NCBI GenBank assembly: GCA_963704975.1
Contig: CAVPIK010000002.1
Coordinates: forward strand, 148,305-212,304
Reading direction: 5' to 3'
DNA length: 64,000 bases
Origin: JAGNDO01 sp963704975
GTDB lineage: Bacteria > Chloroflexota > Anaerolineae > Caldilineales > Caldilineaceae
Positions within the stretch are counted from its first letter, which is position 1. The number at the start of each line of letters is the position of its first letter. Below, in pieces: positions 1 to 8,894 of this stretch. The translations under genes and the position numbers were made by a program. The notes beneath the pieces were generated by a model. It saw only the letters and a list, made by a program, of their open reading frames with translations, did not search any database and was not told where the DNA came from.

Positions 1-1464
1 GTGCTCTATCATGCGGATCTGCGCTGCGTGGACCACGAGCAGGAGATCCTGCCCCGGCTGCACAAGGTGCTCTCTCGGCTCACCACCTATTACGAAGAGC
101 AGATCAGCGAAGTCTACGACAGCCACGATCCCACGGGCGAAAAGCGGCTCAGCCTGGAAGAAGATCTGCAACGCAAGATTGCCGAAGAGGTGGAAAATCA
201 CCGGCTGCGGGTGAAGGTGCGGCTCTTCAGCTATGCCCTGCTCCATGTGCCCGTGGCCACCGCGGACATCACCCTGGGGCTGGGCAGGGCCGGGGCCGAC
301 ATGCAGGAGATCCCGGTTCAGGTGTGGCGCAATCTCTACGACGGCACCTTGCGCCGCCCCCTCTGCCACGCCTGCGGCCAGGAAACGGCCCAGATCACCA
401 TCGACCGCAACGGCCACATCACCTGTGACGACTGCATCGAACAGTGCCACACCTGCCAGGATATTTTGTGCGCCACCTGTGGGGTGGCCCCTTGCCCGGT
501 GTGCGGAGAGAACAACTGTGACACCTGCGGCCAGAGCTGTTGGGCTTGTGGCGAGCGGGCCTGCCCGGATCACATCGACGCCTGCCCGGTGTGCGGGGAT
601 CCGGTCTGCCACAGTTGCCAGACCGAGTGCAGCCATTGCGGCGTGCGCCAGTGCCGCAGCCATCTGTGGGCGGACGGGGTGGATCAGCAGTTGGTGTGCG
701 CGGATTGTGCCATCCGCTGCCCCGGCTGTCATCAATACAGCGCCCAGTTGGCCACTTGCACCACCAGCGGCCAACGCTTCTGCACAAATTGCGCCGCCAC
801 CTGCACCACCTGCCAACGCTCGTTTGGGCCAGGCTTTTTCCACATGGCCCCCAAAACGGGCAAGGCCTATTGTTTGGAACACATCACCATCTGCCCGACC
901 TGCAACACCATCGCCGATGAACTGCGTGCCTGCACCGTGTGTGCCGAGCTTGGCTGTTCCCATTGCGCCCACCGCTGTGTGATCTGCAAGGATGCCCTGT
1001 GCGCCAACCATGCCCAGCGCTTCGCCGGATGCAGCCATGTCGCCTGTGCCGACCATGTGCAGAGCTGCGCCATCGGCCACGAGCGCATCTGCCCCCTGTG
1101 CGCCAACGAATGCGCCATCTGCGAGCGTGCCCACTGCGCCGAGCATGCAAAACGGTGCAGCATGTGTCAACAGAGCTATTGCAGCGAATGTGTGCGGCTC
1201 TCCGGCCTGTGCGACACCTGCGCCATGATCGAGAAAGAGGGCGTCCGCATCAACATGCCGGATGAACCCATCTCCGGCCACGAAGAGGTGGATGCGTTGG
1301 CCCGCCACTATAATTGGGTACGCTTAGCCAACCATCGGTATGTGGTCTATTTGGGCAAGGGAGCCCTGGGCACCCAGGCGTTGATCGTGGCCGACAAAAA
1401 GCGGGTGATCTCCGTGCGCCGCCAAAGCCCCCTGGACCGGATTTTGGGCCGGAGTTGGTCGTGA
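1..1464 (+). CDS. Cysteine-rich multi-zinc-ribbon protein, probably 5'-partial
   Basis: The frame is open from the window edge (GTG at base 1), so the true start is probably upstream. Residues 1-110 are charged and look helical. Residues 122-408 carry about 55 cysteines, mostly as CxxC pairs spaced 8-15 residues apart and often with histidines (CPVCG, CSHCG, CPGCH), as expected for a chain of treble-clef or zinc-ribbon knuckles. The last 65 residues lack cysteine and form a separate small domain. No known enzyme motif is visible, so the function is unknown; a metal-binding scaffold is the obvious inference. The stop overlaps the ATG of the radical SAM gene (TGATG), so the two are probably translated together. 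No signal peptide can be judged because the N-terminus is missing. Confidence 0.7.
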   Translation: MLYHADLRCVDHEQEILPRLHKVLSRLTTYYEEQISEVYDSHDPTGEKRLSLEEDLQRKIAEEVENHRLRVKVRLFSYALLHVPVATADITLGLGRAGADMQEIPVQVWRNLYDGTLRRPLCHACGQETAQITIDRNGHITCDDCIEQCHTCQDILCATCGVAPCPVCGENNCDTCGQSCWACGERACPDHIDACPVCGDPVCHSCQTECSHCGVRQCRSHLWADGVDQQLVCADCAIRCPGCHQYSAQLATCTTSGQRFCTNCAATCTTCQRSFGPGFFHMAPKTGKAYCLEHITICPTCNTIADELRACTVCAELGCSHCAHRCVICKDALCANHAQRFAGCSHVACADHVQSCAIGHERICPLCANECAICERAHCAEHAKRCSMCQQSYCSECVRLSGLCDTCAMIEKEGVRINMPDEPISGHEEVDALARHYNWVRLANHRYVVYLGKGALGTQALIVADKKRVISVRRQSPLDRILGRSWS

Positions 1465-2361
1465 TGAACGGGATAAATCGTGGGGATCAAGTGAGGTTGG
1501 CCCAAGACCATCTGACCGATTGCCATCTCTGCCCCCACCACTGCGGAACACGCCGGGCCACGGCCCAAGGGGTGTGCCGGGTGGGGCAGCGGGCCTTCAT
1601 CGCCAGCGAAATGTTGCACATGGGCGAGGAAGAACCGTTGCGTCCGGCCCATGCCATCTTTTTCAGCGGCTGCACGGCCACCTGCACCTTTTGCACCGCG
1701 GCCAAATTCGCCTTCCGGCCCACGTACGGGGTCACGGTCAGCCCGGCCCAACTGGCCGCCCGCATGGCCCAGCGCCAGGACGAGGGCGCCCGATCCATCT
1801 GCTTCATCGGCGGGGATCCGGCTCCCCACATCCCCTTCATTTTGGAGAGTTTGGCCGCCTTGGGGGCGCGCAAAACGGGTGCCGGCGGTGCTCAATTCCA
1901 ATTTCTATTTGACCGATGCGGCCCTGGATCTGCTGGATGGGGCCATGGATCTCTATCTACCGGACTTCAAGTTTGGCCCGGCGACCGGTCCCCAAAGCTG
2001 TGGCGAGCGCATCGGCGGCATGCCCGACTATTGGGCCGTGGTCACCGGCTGCATGGACCAGGTCTACCGGGAAGGCAAAGCCCTGCTGGTGCGCCATCTG
2101 CTCATGCCCGGCCATTTTGAGTGCTGCACCGTCCCCGTGTTGCACTGGCTGGCCGAACGGCCCGACATCCGGGTCAGCCTGCTCACCCAATATCTGGCCC
2201 CCGCCCAGGCTCGGGGCGAACTGGCCGAAACACTCACACAGGCCGACATTGACCAGGCGATGGCCCTGGCCCAAAGGCTGAAACTCGACTTGGTTTCGTA
2301 CTTGATACCACAATACTCGACACACGATACTCGATACCCAACAAACCCCAACTTCTTATGA
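1464..2361 (+). CDS. Radical SAM protein, PflX/COG1313-like activating-enzyme family (frameshifted)
   Basis: The cluster motif CTATCTFC (C70, C74, C77, CX3CX2C) marks a radical SAM [4Fe-4S] site. An N-terminal CxxCxxxC group with a further cysteine (C20, C23, C27, C38) and the later NSNFY and LPDFKFG motifs match the family annotated as putative pyruvate-formate-lyase activating enzyme (COG1313). The substrate is unknown. The frame breaks near 1875: residues up to ESLAALGA are in one frame, and the part from VPAVLNSNFY to the stop at 2361 is in another. The joined product has the family length, so an indel is likely. It starts inside the stop of the cysteine-rich gene and ends over the ATG of the next gene, giving a tight three-gene operon. 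Confidence 0.8.
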
Positions 2362-3500
2362 AAAAAATCCTAATTCTGATGAGCGACACGGGCGGCGGCC
2401 ATCGAGCCAGCGCCCAGGCCCTGCAAGCTGGCTTTGTCCAGCGATTCGGCGACCAAATCCAGGTAGACATCGTGGATATGTGGATCGATCATACCCCTTT
2501 TCCCCTGAACCAGATCCCAAAGAGCTATAGTTTTCTGGCCACGCGGACGCCTCGGGTTTGGAAATTCATCTGGCATCGAGGGGGGAACCCCCGGGCCGCC
2601 CATGCAGTTTTGGAAGTGGCCACACTCTATGCTCGCAAATCTGTGGAGCAACTCTTTCGGGAGCAGCAGCCCGATCTGGTGATCTCGGTTCATCCTCTCT
2701 TTCAAGATATCAGCTTGGCCGTTTTGGCCCACATGGGCTGGGACGTGCCCTTCGTCACCGTGATCACAGACCTGGCCTCCATCCACCCCACCTGGTTTCA
2801 TCGCCAAGCAGACCTCTGCTTTGTCGCCAGCCCGGAGGCCTTTGAGCGGGGCGTGGCCTTGGGGATGCGCCCGGAACAACTGCGTCTCTTCGGATTGCCC
2901 ATCCGCCCGGTCTTTGCCCAACCGCCCCGGCCCAAGGCCATCCTGCGCCAGGAGTTGGGCATGGACCCGCATCTGCCAGCGGTGCTGTTGGCCGGGGGCG
3001 GCGAAGGCATGGGCCCAGTGGGCGAGATTGCCCGATCCGTGGCGGCTGAGTTGGGCCGGGGCGGACGTCCCAAGGGGCAGATGGTGGTGGTGTGTGGCCG
3101 CAACCAGAAGTTGAAGGCCGAGCTAGATGCCCATCACTGGCCCGTCCCCATACGTATCAACGGCTTTGTGGACAACATGCCCGACTGGATGGGGGCCTGC
3201 GACTGCATTGTCACCAAGGCCGGGCCGGGCACCATCGCCGAAGCCCTGGTGCGGGGGCTGCCCATTCTGCTCAGCGGCTTCATCCCCGGCCAGGAGGAGG
3301 GAAATGTGCCCTATGTGGTGGACAACGGGGCTGGGGCCTTCAGCACCGACCCGGAGGCGATTGCCCGCATTGTGGTCCGCTGGTTTGGCCCCCAGCGGGA
3401 TCAACTGGCTGTCATGGCCCAGCGGGCCAGGGAGATGGGCAATCCCCAGGCCACCCTGCACATTGTCGAAGAGGTGGCCCAGTTGTTGGGGGTAAAATAA
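2358..3500 (+). CDS. MGDG-synthase/MurG-like glycosyltransferase (GT28 family)
   Basis: A 380-residue GT-B protein. The N-terminal DTGGGH motif (residues 10-15), with the conserved region ending near residue 190, matches the MGDG_synth domain (PF06925). The C-terminal half has the nucleotide-sugar pocket KAGPGTIAEAL. The family transfers galactose or glucose from UDP-sugar to diacylglycerol on the inner face of the membrane (plant MGD1, Bacillus UgtP). The acceptor here is inferred, and MurG itself is less likely because the N-terminus is of the MGDG type. The ATG overlaps the radical SAM stop (ATGA), so it is translationally coupled. No membrane helices are seen, as expected for a peripheral enzyme. 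Confidence 0.85.
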   Translation: MKKILILMSDTGGGHRASAQALQAGFVQRFGDQIQVDIVDMWIDHTPFPLNQIPKSYSFLATRTPRVWKFIWHRGGNPRAAHAVLEVATLYARKSVEQLFREQQPDLVISVHPLFQDISLAVLAHMGWDVPFVTVITDLASIHPTWFHRQADLCFVASPEAFERGVALGMRPEQLRLFGLPIRPVFAQPPRPKAILRQELGMDPHLPAVLLAGGGEGMGPVGEIARSVAAELGRGGRPKGQMVVVCGRNQKLKAELDAHHWPVPIRINGFVDNMPDWMGACDCIVTKAGPGTIAEALVRGLPILLSGFIPGQEEGNVPYVVDNGAGAFSTDPEAIARIVVRWFGPQRDQLAVMAQRAREMGNPQATLHIVEEVAQLLGVK

Positions 3501-3518
3501 GGGGATCATAAAGAGAGG

Positions 3519-3547
3519 TTGAGTCCCTGTCGTTCCTGGCGTATACT
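3519..3547 (+). promoter_or_regulatory. Predicted sigma-70 promoter of vapBC
   Basis: TTGAGT at 3519-3524 and TATACT at 3542-3547 are separated by exactly 17 bases and lie 66 bases before the vapB start. The -10 overlaps the palindrome GTATAC, a plausible place for autoregulation by the VapBC complex (inference). Confidence 0.6.
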
Positions 3548-3612
3548 GTATGAGGAAGAACAGAAGTGAATTAGCCCAACAGTTCCCCAAATTCGTCCGA
3601 GAGGAGGCAGTT

Positions 3613-3864
3613 ATGACTATTCAGATCGATCACCCTGAGATCAATAAATGGACCGCAGAATTAACCGCCTATACTGGTGAGTCTTTGACCCTAGCGATTG
3701 TCAACGCGGTACGTGAACGCCTGGAGCGGGAGAAAAAATACCGATCCATCTCTTTGGCAGAAGACTTTTTGCGTATTGGTAAGGAATGCGCCGCTCTACC
3801 CACATTCGACAACCGAACCCCTGATGAAATCATCGGATATACCCGCAATGGAGTGCCAAGCTGA
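3613..3864 (+). CDS. vapB: VapB-type antitoxin
   Basis: An 83-residue protein. The ATG at 3613 was chosen because GAGAGGAGG lies just upstream. The sequence, with an early predicted helix (LTLAIVNAVRERLE), a central basic patch and an acidic C-terminal tail ending before VPS, matches the Rv0623-like VapB family (PF07704). It should dimerise to bind its own promoter and block the toxin active site with its C-terminus. The stop overlaps the vapC ATG (TGATG), the usual VapBC arrangement, with antitoxin first. Confidence 0.88.
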   Translation: MTIQIDHPEINKWTAELTAYTGESLTLAIVNAVRERLEREKKYRSISLAEDFLRIGKECAALPTFDNRTPDEIIGYTRNGVPS

Positions 3865-4259
3865 TGGTTATCGATACTTCGGCTATCATTGCCATTTTAT
3901 CCGATGAAAATGATGCGGCGATTATGGCCCAGGCCATTCAGTCCGATCCGATCCGCTTGATATCCGGTGCATCCCTGCTGGAAACAGCCATCGTCATCGA
4001 ATCCCGACATGGTCTGCCCGGCGCAAATAAGCTGGATGAATTTATGGAGATTGGTGGCTTTCGGATTGAACCGATCACCGTGGAACAAGTGACTTTAGCC
4101 CGTGTCGCTTATCGCCGCTTTGGCAAGGGGAGGCATCCGGCAGCCCTGAACTTTGGGGACTGCTTCTCATATGCTTTAGCCAAGGCAACCAATGAACCTC
4201 TGCTGTTCAAGGGCAACGATTTCAGCCAAACAGATCTCCAATTCGTCTTAAATTCTTGA
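3864..4259 (+). CDS. vapC: VapC-type PIN-domain toxin ribonuclease
   Basis: A 131-residue PIN-domain protein. The four acidic metal ligands are visible: D4 (VIDTSA), E40 (SLLETA), D99 (NFGDCFSYA) and D119 (GNDF). The family cleaves tRNA or rRNA when released from its antitoxin; the target here is unknown. It is coupled to vapB by a one-base overlap. All catalytic residues are present, so the toxin should be active. GC is somewhat lower than in the neighbours, which fits a mobile accessory pair. Confidence 0.9.
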   Translation: MVIDTSAIIAILSDENDAAIMAQAIQSDPIRLISGASLLETAIVIESRHGLPGANKLDEFMEIGGFRIEPITVEQVTLARVAYRRFGKGRHPAALNFGDCFSYALAKATNEPLLFKGNDFSQTDLQFVLNS

Positions 4260-4262
4260 ACT

Positions 4263-5799
4263 ATGGCCCAAGATCCGCACGCCGAAAACCAGATCGTGCC
4301 AACATCCGCCGCCGATGCCGCCAGCCCAGAATCGCCGGTCTATTTGAGCGCGCCGGTCTCCCCAGCCGTCCTACCCGACTCCCGCTGGGATCTGGCGACC
4401 AAGCGCACGGTGTTGGTGATCCTGCTGGTAATTGGCGCGGGGATCTTCTGGATCAGCCGCCCAGTCTTAAGCCTGTTGATCGTCGGCGGCATTGTGGCCT
4501 ATTTGCTCAGCCCCATCGTCGATCTGTTCCAACGGCTGCGCATTCCCCGCAGTGTCAGTACCATCATTCTCTTTTTGCTCCTGTTGGTGGCATTGATCCT
4601 GACCCCCGTTCTGCTTTTGCCCGTGCTGTTGACCCAGCTCTCCTCCCTCACCTTCAACGTGCCCTACACCGCCAACCTTTTTGTGGGGTGGATGCAGCGC
4701 ACAGTGGCCAATCTGCCCCCGGCTGTGGAGATTCTGGGCTTCAACTTCGACCTCACGGGTTTCTATCAGGGGTTCCAGACCAGCATCAACCAGGATCTGA
4801 CCCAGCAGTGGTTGCCCACGCCCCAGGATATTCTCAGCTATATCAACCAGGCCATCGGCACGGCCACAAGCGTGCTCAGCACATCGGTCAACGTGGGGTT
4901 CAGCGTGGTGGGCGGTGTCTTTACCGTCCTTTTCTACTTCTTTGTGCTCTTCTTCATCAGCCTCTATTTGACCAAAGATGCACCCAAGATCCGGGCGTAT
5001 ATCGAGGGCCTCTTTCCTCGGGCCTATCAGTCGGAACTGGGCGATCTTTTTTCCCGCATCGGCAATATCTGGCAAGCCTTTTTTCGGGGGCAGATCATTT
5101 TGTCGTTGAGCGTGGGGGTGGCCACCTGGCTGGCATTGACCCTGGCCGGGATGCCCGGCGCGCTGATCCTGGCGATCCTGGCTGGATCCCTGGAGATCAT
5201 CCCCAACCTGGGGCCGATCATCGCCATGATCCCGGCGGTGATCGTGGCCTTGATCCAGGGCAGCGATACCCTGGCCGTTGGCAATTTTACCTTTGCCCTG
5301 CTCACCGTGGGCATCTATTTCATCATCCAGCAGTTCGAGAACAACTTGCTCGTGCCCCGCATCATCGGCAACAGCGTCAACCTGCACCCGGTGGTGGTGA
5401 TCTGCGGCGTGGTGATCGGGGCCAAGCGTGGCCGGGGTGATGGGAGCGTTTCTGGCCGCGCCGGTGATCGCCAGCCTGCGCATGTTGGGATCCTATGTCT
5501 ACAACAAGTTGATCGACAATCCCGTGGCCCTGGAACCTCTGCCCGTGCGGGGGGATGAGACCTTCTATCGGCGGGTGGTGCATGGAGACGAAACCATGCG
5601 GGAGGGCGATCTCGTCTTTGCCGTGGCACCGGCCGAGGAGATCAGCTTACCCCTTGAGGAGGAAGAGCCAGTGGCGGCGGCGACAGAGGGAGCCGCGACA
5701 TGGGCCGATGGGCACAACAACGGCACGGGCAAAGAGCCGACCTCTCCGCTCTCCCCGGTCGATCTGGCCCCAGCAAGAAGCAGAAGACCCAGGGATTGA
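4263..5799 (+). CDS. AI-2E family (PerM-like) membrane transporter (frameshifted)
   Basis: After a short polar N-terminus come several hydrophobic segments and the family core FYFFVLFFISLYL and LEIIPNLGP (PF01594). The family includes proteins linked to autoinducer-2 export and Na+/H+ exchange; the substrate here is unknown. One frame stops at 5558, but an extra base near 5426-5430 accounts for this: the other frame continues GVMGAFLAAPVIASLRMLGSY to a stop at 5799. A second indel near 5775 may hide a basic tail that would end at 5894 inside the terminator stem. The start is four bases after vapC. Confidence 0.82.
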
Positions 5800-5890
5800 C
5801 CCTATCGCCCCCCCTGCCGAGAACCCGGAATTGGGTTCCGCGCTGGCATAAACTGAAGTCGATCCTTCCCCGTTTTTTGCAAAACAAAAA

Positions 5891-5937
5891 GTGAGCGCCG
5901 TCCCAAATCATCTGGGGCGGCGCTCACTTTTTTTGCG
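5891..5937. terminator. Bidirectional rho-independent terminator
   Basis: A 14-bp stem (5891-5904 with 5914-5927, one G-T pair) has a 9-base loop. It is followed by a T run at 5928-5934 and preceded by an A-rich run at 5881-5890, so it can stop both the permease gene and the convergent tsaD gene. Confidence 0.85.
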
Positions 5938-5958
5938 TCTTTTTGGGCTTGGCCCGAT

Positions 5959-7035
5959 CTAACTTTCTTCCGACAGGGGCAGATTGGCGAAAATGTCCAT
6001 CCCCAGATCCCCGGTCAGGGTTCCCGCCATGCGGCTGCGATAAAAGGCGGCGGACCCGATCATGGCGGCGTTGTCCGTGCAGAGGAAGAGGGGGGGGATT
6101 TGCAGGGGCAGCCCGGCGGCGTCACAGGCGGCTTGGGCGGTCTGGCGCAGGGCGGCGTTGGCGCTGACCCCGCCGCAGATGCAGAGGCGGTGGGCCGCGA
6201 AGGTGCGGGCAGCGTCCAAGGATTTGGCCACCAGCACATCCACCGCGGCGGCTTGGAAGGAGGCGGCCAGATCGGCGCGCACGTCCGGCGCGGTCAGGTC
6301 CACGCCTTCGGCTTCCAGCTTGCGGGTCAGGTTGAGCACGGCAGTTTTTAGACCGGAAAAGCTAAAGTTGAAGCGATGTTCCTGCTCCTCTTTGCCCACA
6401 AATTGGCCAAGGGGACGGGGCAGATCATAGCGGGCAGGGTCGCCGGTTTGGGCCGTCTTTTGGATGGCCGGGCCGCCGGGATAGCCCAGATCCAGCAGGC
6501 GGGCCACCTTGTCGAAGGCTTCGCCGGCGGCGTCGTCCAGGGTGCCGCCCAGCCGCCGATAGCGCCCGTGGCCGGTCATCAAGATCAGCTCCGTGTGGCC
6601 GCCGGAGACGATCAGCACGATCACAGGGAACTCATCTTCGGGGAAGGTGGGGCGATCCGGCAGTTGGAGCCAATTGCTGTAAATGTGGCCTTCGAGGTGG
6701 TTGATGGGGAGCAAGGGCACGCCGCTTGCCAAGCTCAACCCCTTGGCCGCGCTCACCCCCACCAGCAGACTGCCCGCCAGCCCTGGCCCGTGGGTGACGG
6801 CAATGGCGTCCAGATCCGAGATTTGGGCAATCCCGGCATCGGCCATCGCCTCTTGGATCACAGTTTGGATGGCCAGGACATGCTGCCGACTGGCGACTTC
6901 GGGGAAGACGCCGCCAAAGCGCCGATGCAGATCGATCTGGGTGGCGACTTTGTTGCTTAACAAAAACCGACCGTCGGCCACAATGGCGGCCGCGGTCTCG
7001 TCACAACTGGATTCGATGGCAAGGATTCGGGTCAT
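5959..7035 (-). CDS. tsaD: tRNA N6-adenosine threonylcarbamoyltransferase TsaD
   Basis: An intact 358-residue frame. MTRILAIESSCDET starts the ASKHA fold; the metal-binding HLEGH segment and the GGHTEL motif are present. TsaD transfers the threonylcarbamoyl group from TC-AMP to A37 of ANN-decoding tRNAs, together with TsaB and TsaE, which are not in this window. ATG at 7035 is preferred. An in-frame TTG at 7047 overlaps the upstream gene's stop (TTGA), so translational coupling with a four-residue longer product is possible. The gene converges on the terminator at 5891-5937. Confidence 0.95.
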   Translation of the reverse strand: MTRILAIESSCDETAAAIVADGRFLLSNKVATQIDLHRRFGGVFPEVASRQHVLAIQTVIQEAMADAGIAQISDLDAIAVTHGPGLAGSLLVGVSAAKGLSLASGVPLLPINHLEGHIYSNWLQLPDRPTFPEDEFPVIVLIVSGGHTELILMTGHGRYRRLGGTLDDAAGEAFDKVARLLDLGYPGGPAIQKTAQTGDPARYDLPRPLGQFVGKEEQEHRFNFSFSGLKTAVLNLTRKLEAEGVDLTAPDVRADLAASFQAAAVDVLVAKSLDAARTFAAHRLCICGGVSANAALRQTAQAACDAAGLPLQIPPLFLCTDNAAMIGSAAFYRSRMAGTLTGDLGMDIFANLPLSEES

Positions 7036-7043
7036 TTTGTTTC

Positions 7044-7640
7044 TCAACCGCTGATCTTTTGCAACGGCAAGGTAAATCCGGGCAGGATTCGCCCGCCATC
7101 GATGGTGCCTTGGGCCAGGATGATTTTCACCGTACTGTTGCGGTCATAGATATAGGCCATCAGTGGATCGGGAAAGATCACCCACACTTGCTCAACCCCG
7201 GCATCCAGATATTTCTGCGCCTTCAAGGCCATATAGGCGGCGGTCTGGCGAGGGGAGGGGACTTCCACCGCCAGATCTGGGGCGACGGTCCCAAAGCCAA
7301 CCGCGTCCTCAGCCGGGAGACGATCTATGCGGATAAAACTCACATCTGGGGCAAGCACAGTCTCTTTGCCCCGCTCATCTTCCAGCAGAAAGCCTGTTTC
7401 CGCCGCCAAGACTGCGCCCAACTGATGCGTCTGCACAAACGACTCAATGGCAAAAGCAATCCGCATGACAAACCGCCCGTGGCGGAAACCGGCAGGGGAC
7501 ATGATAAACAGTTTCCCTTCAATCAGTTCGTAATTTTCGCCTCGATCATCGGGCAAATTGAACAGGTCATCGGCGCTCAATGCGAGGCCGTTTGACAATT
7601 TCGCCTGCTGATCGGGCCACTCCGCAATCACTTGTTCCAC
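7044..7640 (-). CDS. Uma2 family (DUF820) endonuclease-like protein
   Basis: A 198-residue protein with the PF05685 pattern: YELIEGKLFIMSP near residue 37, then APDVSFIR, LAVEVPSP and KAQKYLDAGVEQVWVI. This is a PD-(D/E)XK fold, with D (APDV), E (AVEV) and a downstream K as the likely active site. The family is expanded in cyanobacteria and Chloroflexota and its biological role is not settled. The GTG start at 7640 has GAGGA five bases upstream. It lies directly before tsaD on the same strand. Confidence 0.85.
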   Translation of the reverse strand: MEQVIAEWPDQQAKLSNGLALSADDLFNLPDDRGENYELIEGKLFIMSPAGFRHGRFVMRIAFAIESFVQTHQLGAVLAAETGFLLEDERGKETVLAPDVSFIRIDRLPAEDAVGFGTVAPDLAVEVPSPRQTAAYMALKAQKYLDAGVEQVWVIFPDPLMAYIYDRNSTVKIILAQGTIDGGRILPGFTLPLQKISG

Positions 7641-7716
7641 GATTTCCTCATATTCAATAACAAGCCACAGTTCGCAGCCCGTAGTATATCATCCGTGCTT
7701 GGCCCGGTCAACGGCA

Positions 7717-8798
7717 TCACGAAGGGTCTGTCGGATTTTCCCGGCTGGCCCAGATCATGACGGCCAGGGCAATCAGCCCCAACCCGGTCAGGGCCACCAA
7801 TTTGTAGATCCGATCATCCAGCAACAGGGTGAGCGCCCCAAAGCTGGCGGCGAAGAGCCAATACCCGGCCACGATCACCCGGTCGCTGATGCCCCGATCC
7901 TGCAGGCGAAAGTGGAGGTGATCCCGCCCGCCCTGGCCGGGGGAGACGCCCCGCCGCCAGCGGTAGAAGATCAGCCAGGCCACGTCCACCACGGGCAGAC
8001 CGATCACCATCATCACCGTGGCCAGGCGCGCCCCGCCGATGATGCCCAGGGCGGCCAGGGCAAAGCCCAAGAAGTAGCTGCCGCTGCTGCCCATGAAGAT
8101 CCGGGAGGCAAAGTTGAAGGGCAAAAAGCCCACCGCCGCCCCCAACAAGGCCACGGGCAGGATCGCCACGCTCAACTGGGGCGGCTCCGCCCGCACGAGC
8201 ATGTGGACCGCCAGCACGACGCACAGGATGGCCGTGATGCCCGTCACCAGCCCGCTCAGCCCGTCCAGCCAGTTGACCGTGTTCATCATGCCCATGAACC
8301 AGAAAATGGTCAGGGGGGCCACGATCCACCAGGGGAAGCCATCCTCGCCAAAGAAGAAGCCGGGGGCAAAGGGGTTGTTGACGTGCTTGAGGAAGATCAG
8401 CCCGGCCATGGCGATCAGGGCCGCGCCCACCTGCACCAGATATTGGGGGCCGCTGGACCACTGATAGCGGTCATCCAAAAAGCCGGCCACCGCGCAAAAG
8501 ACGCCCCCGACCAGCAGGGCGATCAGACGCTGCATCTCTTTGGGATCGTTCGCGGGGAGGAAACCAGGCCGCCCAGTCCGGGGGCAAAATGCGGGGCAGG
8601 ATCAGCGTCAACAGCACGGTCAGGGTAAACGCCGCCAAAGAGGGCCAGCCCGCCCGTGCGGGCCACTTCGCCCCGATGCCGCCGCCGTCCGCCGGGCCGA
8701 TCCACCATGCCCAGGCGCAGCCCCAGGCGCATGGCCAAAGGCGTCAGGCCCGCGCTGATCAGCAGGGCGGTGAGGAAGGTGAGGAGGTAGATCATCAT
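7717..8798 (-). CDS. WecA/MraY-type polyprenyl-phosphate glycosyl-1-phosphate transferase (frameshifted)
   Basis: A polytopic membrane protein. The N-terminus begins MMIYLLTFLTALLIS, with the DRPGGRRRH segment after the first helix. The body has the catalytic region NTVNWLDGLSGL and the loop GRDHLHFRLQDRG, which is close to the WecA/TagO HIHH-type loop. The family moves a HexNAc-1-phosphate from UDP-sugar to undecaprenyl phosphate to start glycan synthesis. The frame breaks between 8520 and 8640: the N-terminal piece is open to 8523 in one frame and the rest runs from 8535 to 7717 in another. One or two indels explain this. WecA/TagO is favoured over MraY by length and by the GGVxxxGFLDD-like segment. 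Confidence 0.82.
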
Positions 8799-8815
8799 GG
8801 TGAGGAGTGAAAAGC

Positions 8816-8890
8816 TGAGGGGGTGAAGGGGTGAAAGGGTGAAGGGGTGAAAAAATCACCCGTTCACCCTTTCACCCCTTCACCCCCTCA
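8816..8890. repeat. Word-repeat hairpin: tandem GGGTGAA words in inverted arms
   Basis: The left arm 8816-8850 and right arm 8856-8890 are 35-nt inverted copies with one mismatch and a five-A loop. Each arm is a run of degenerate 7-9-nt words (GGGGTGAA, GGGTGAAA). It lies five bases behind the asnS stop and can terminate asnS. Confidence 0.85.
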
Positions 8891-8894
8891 CAAA

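Noticed and set aside
4256..5440. Long open frame overlapping the AI-2E permease in another phase
   Set aside because: It is rich in Pro/Gly/His/Arg with no domain pattern, while the overlapping phase gives a clean membrane protein.
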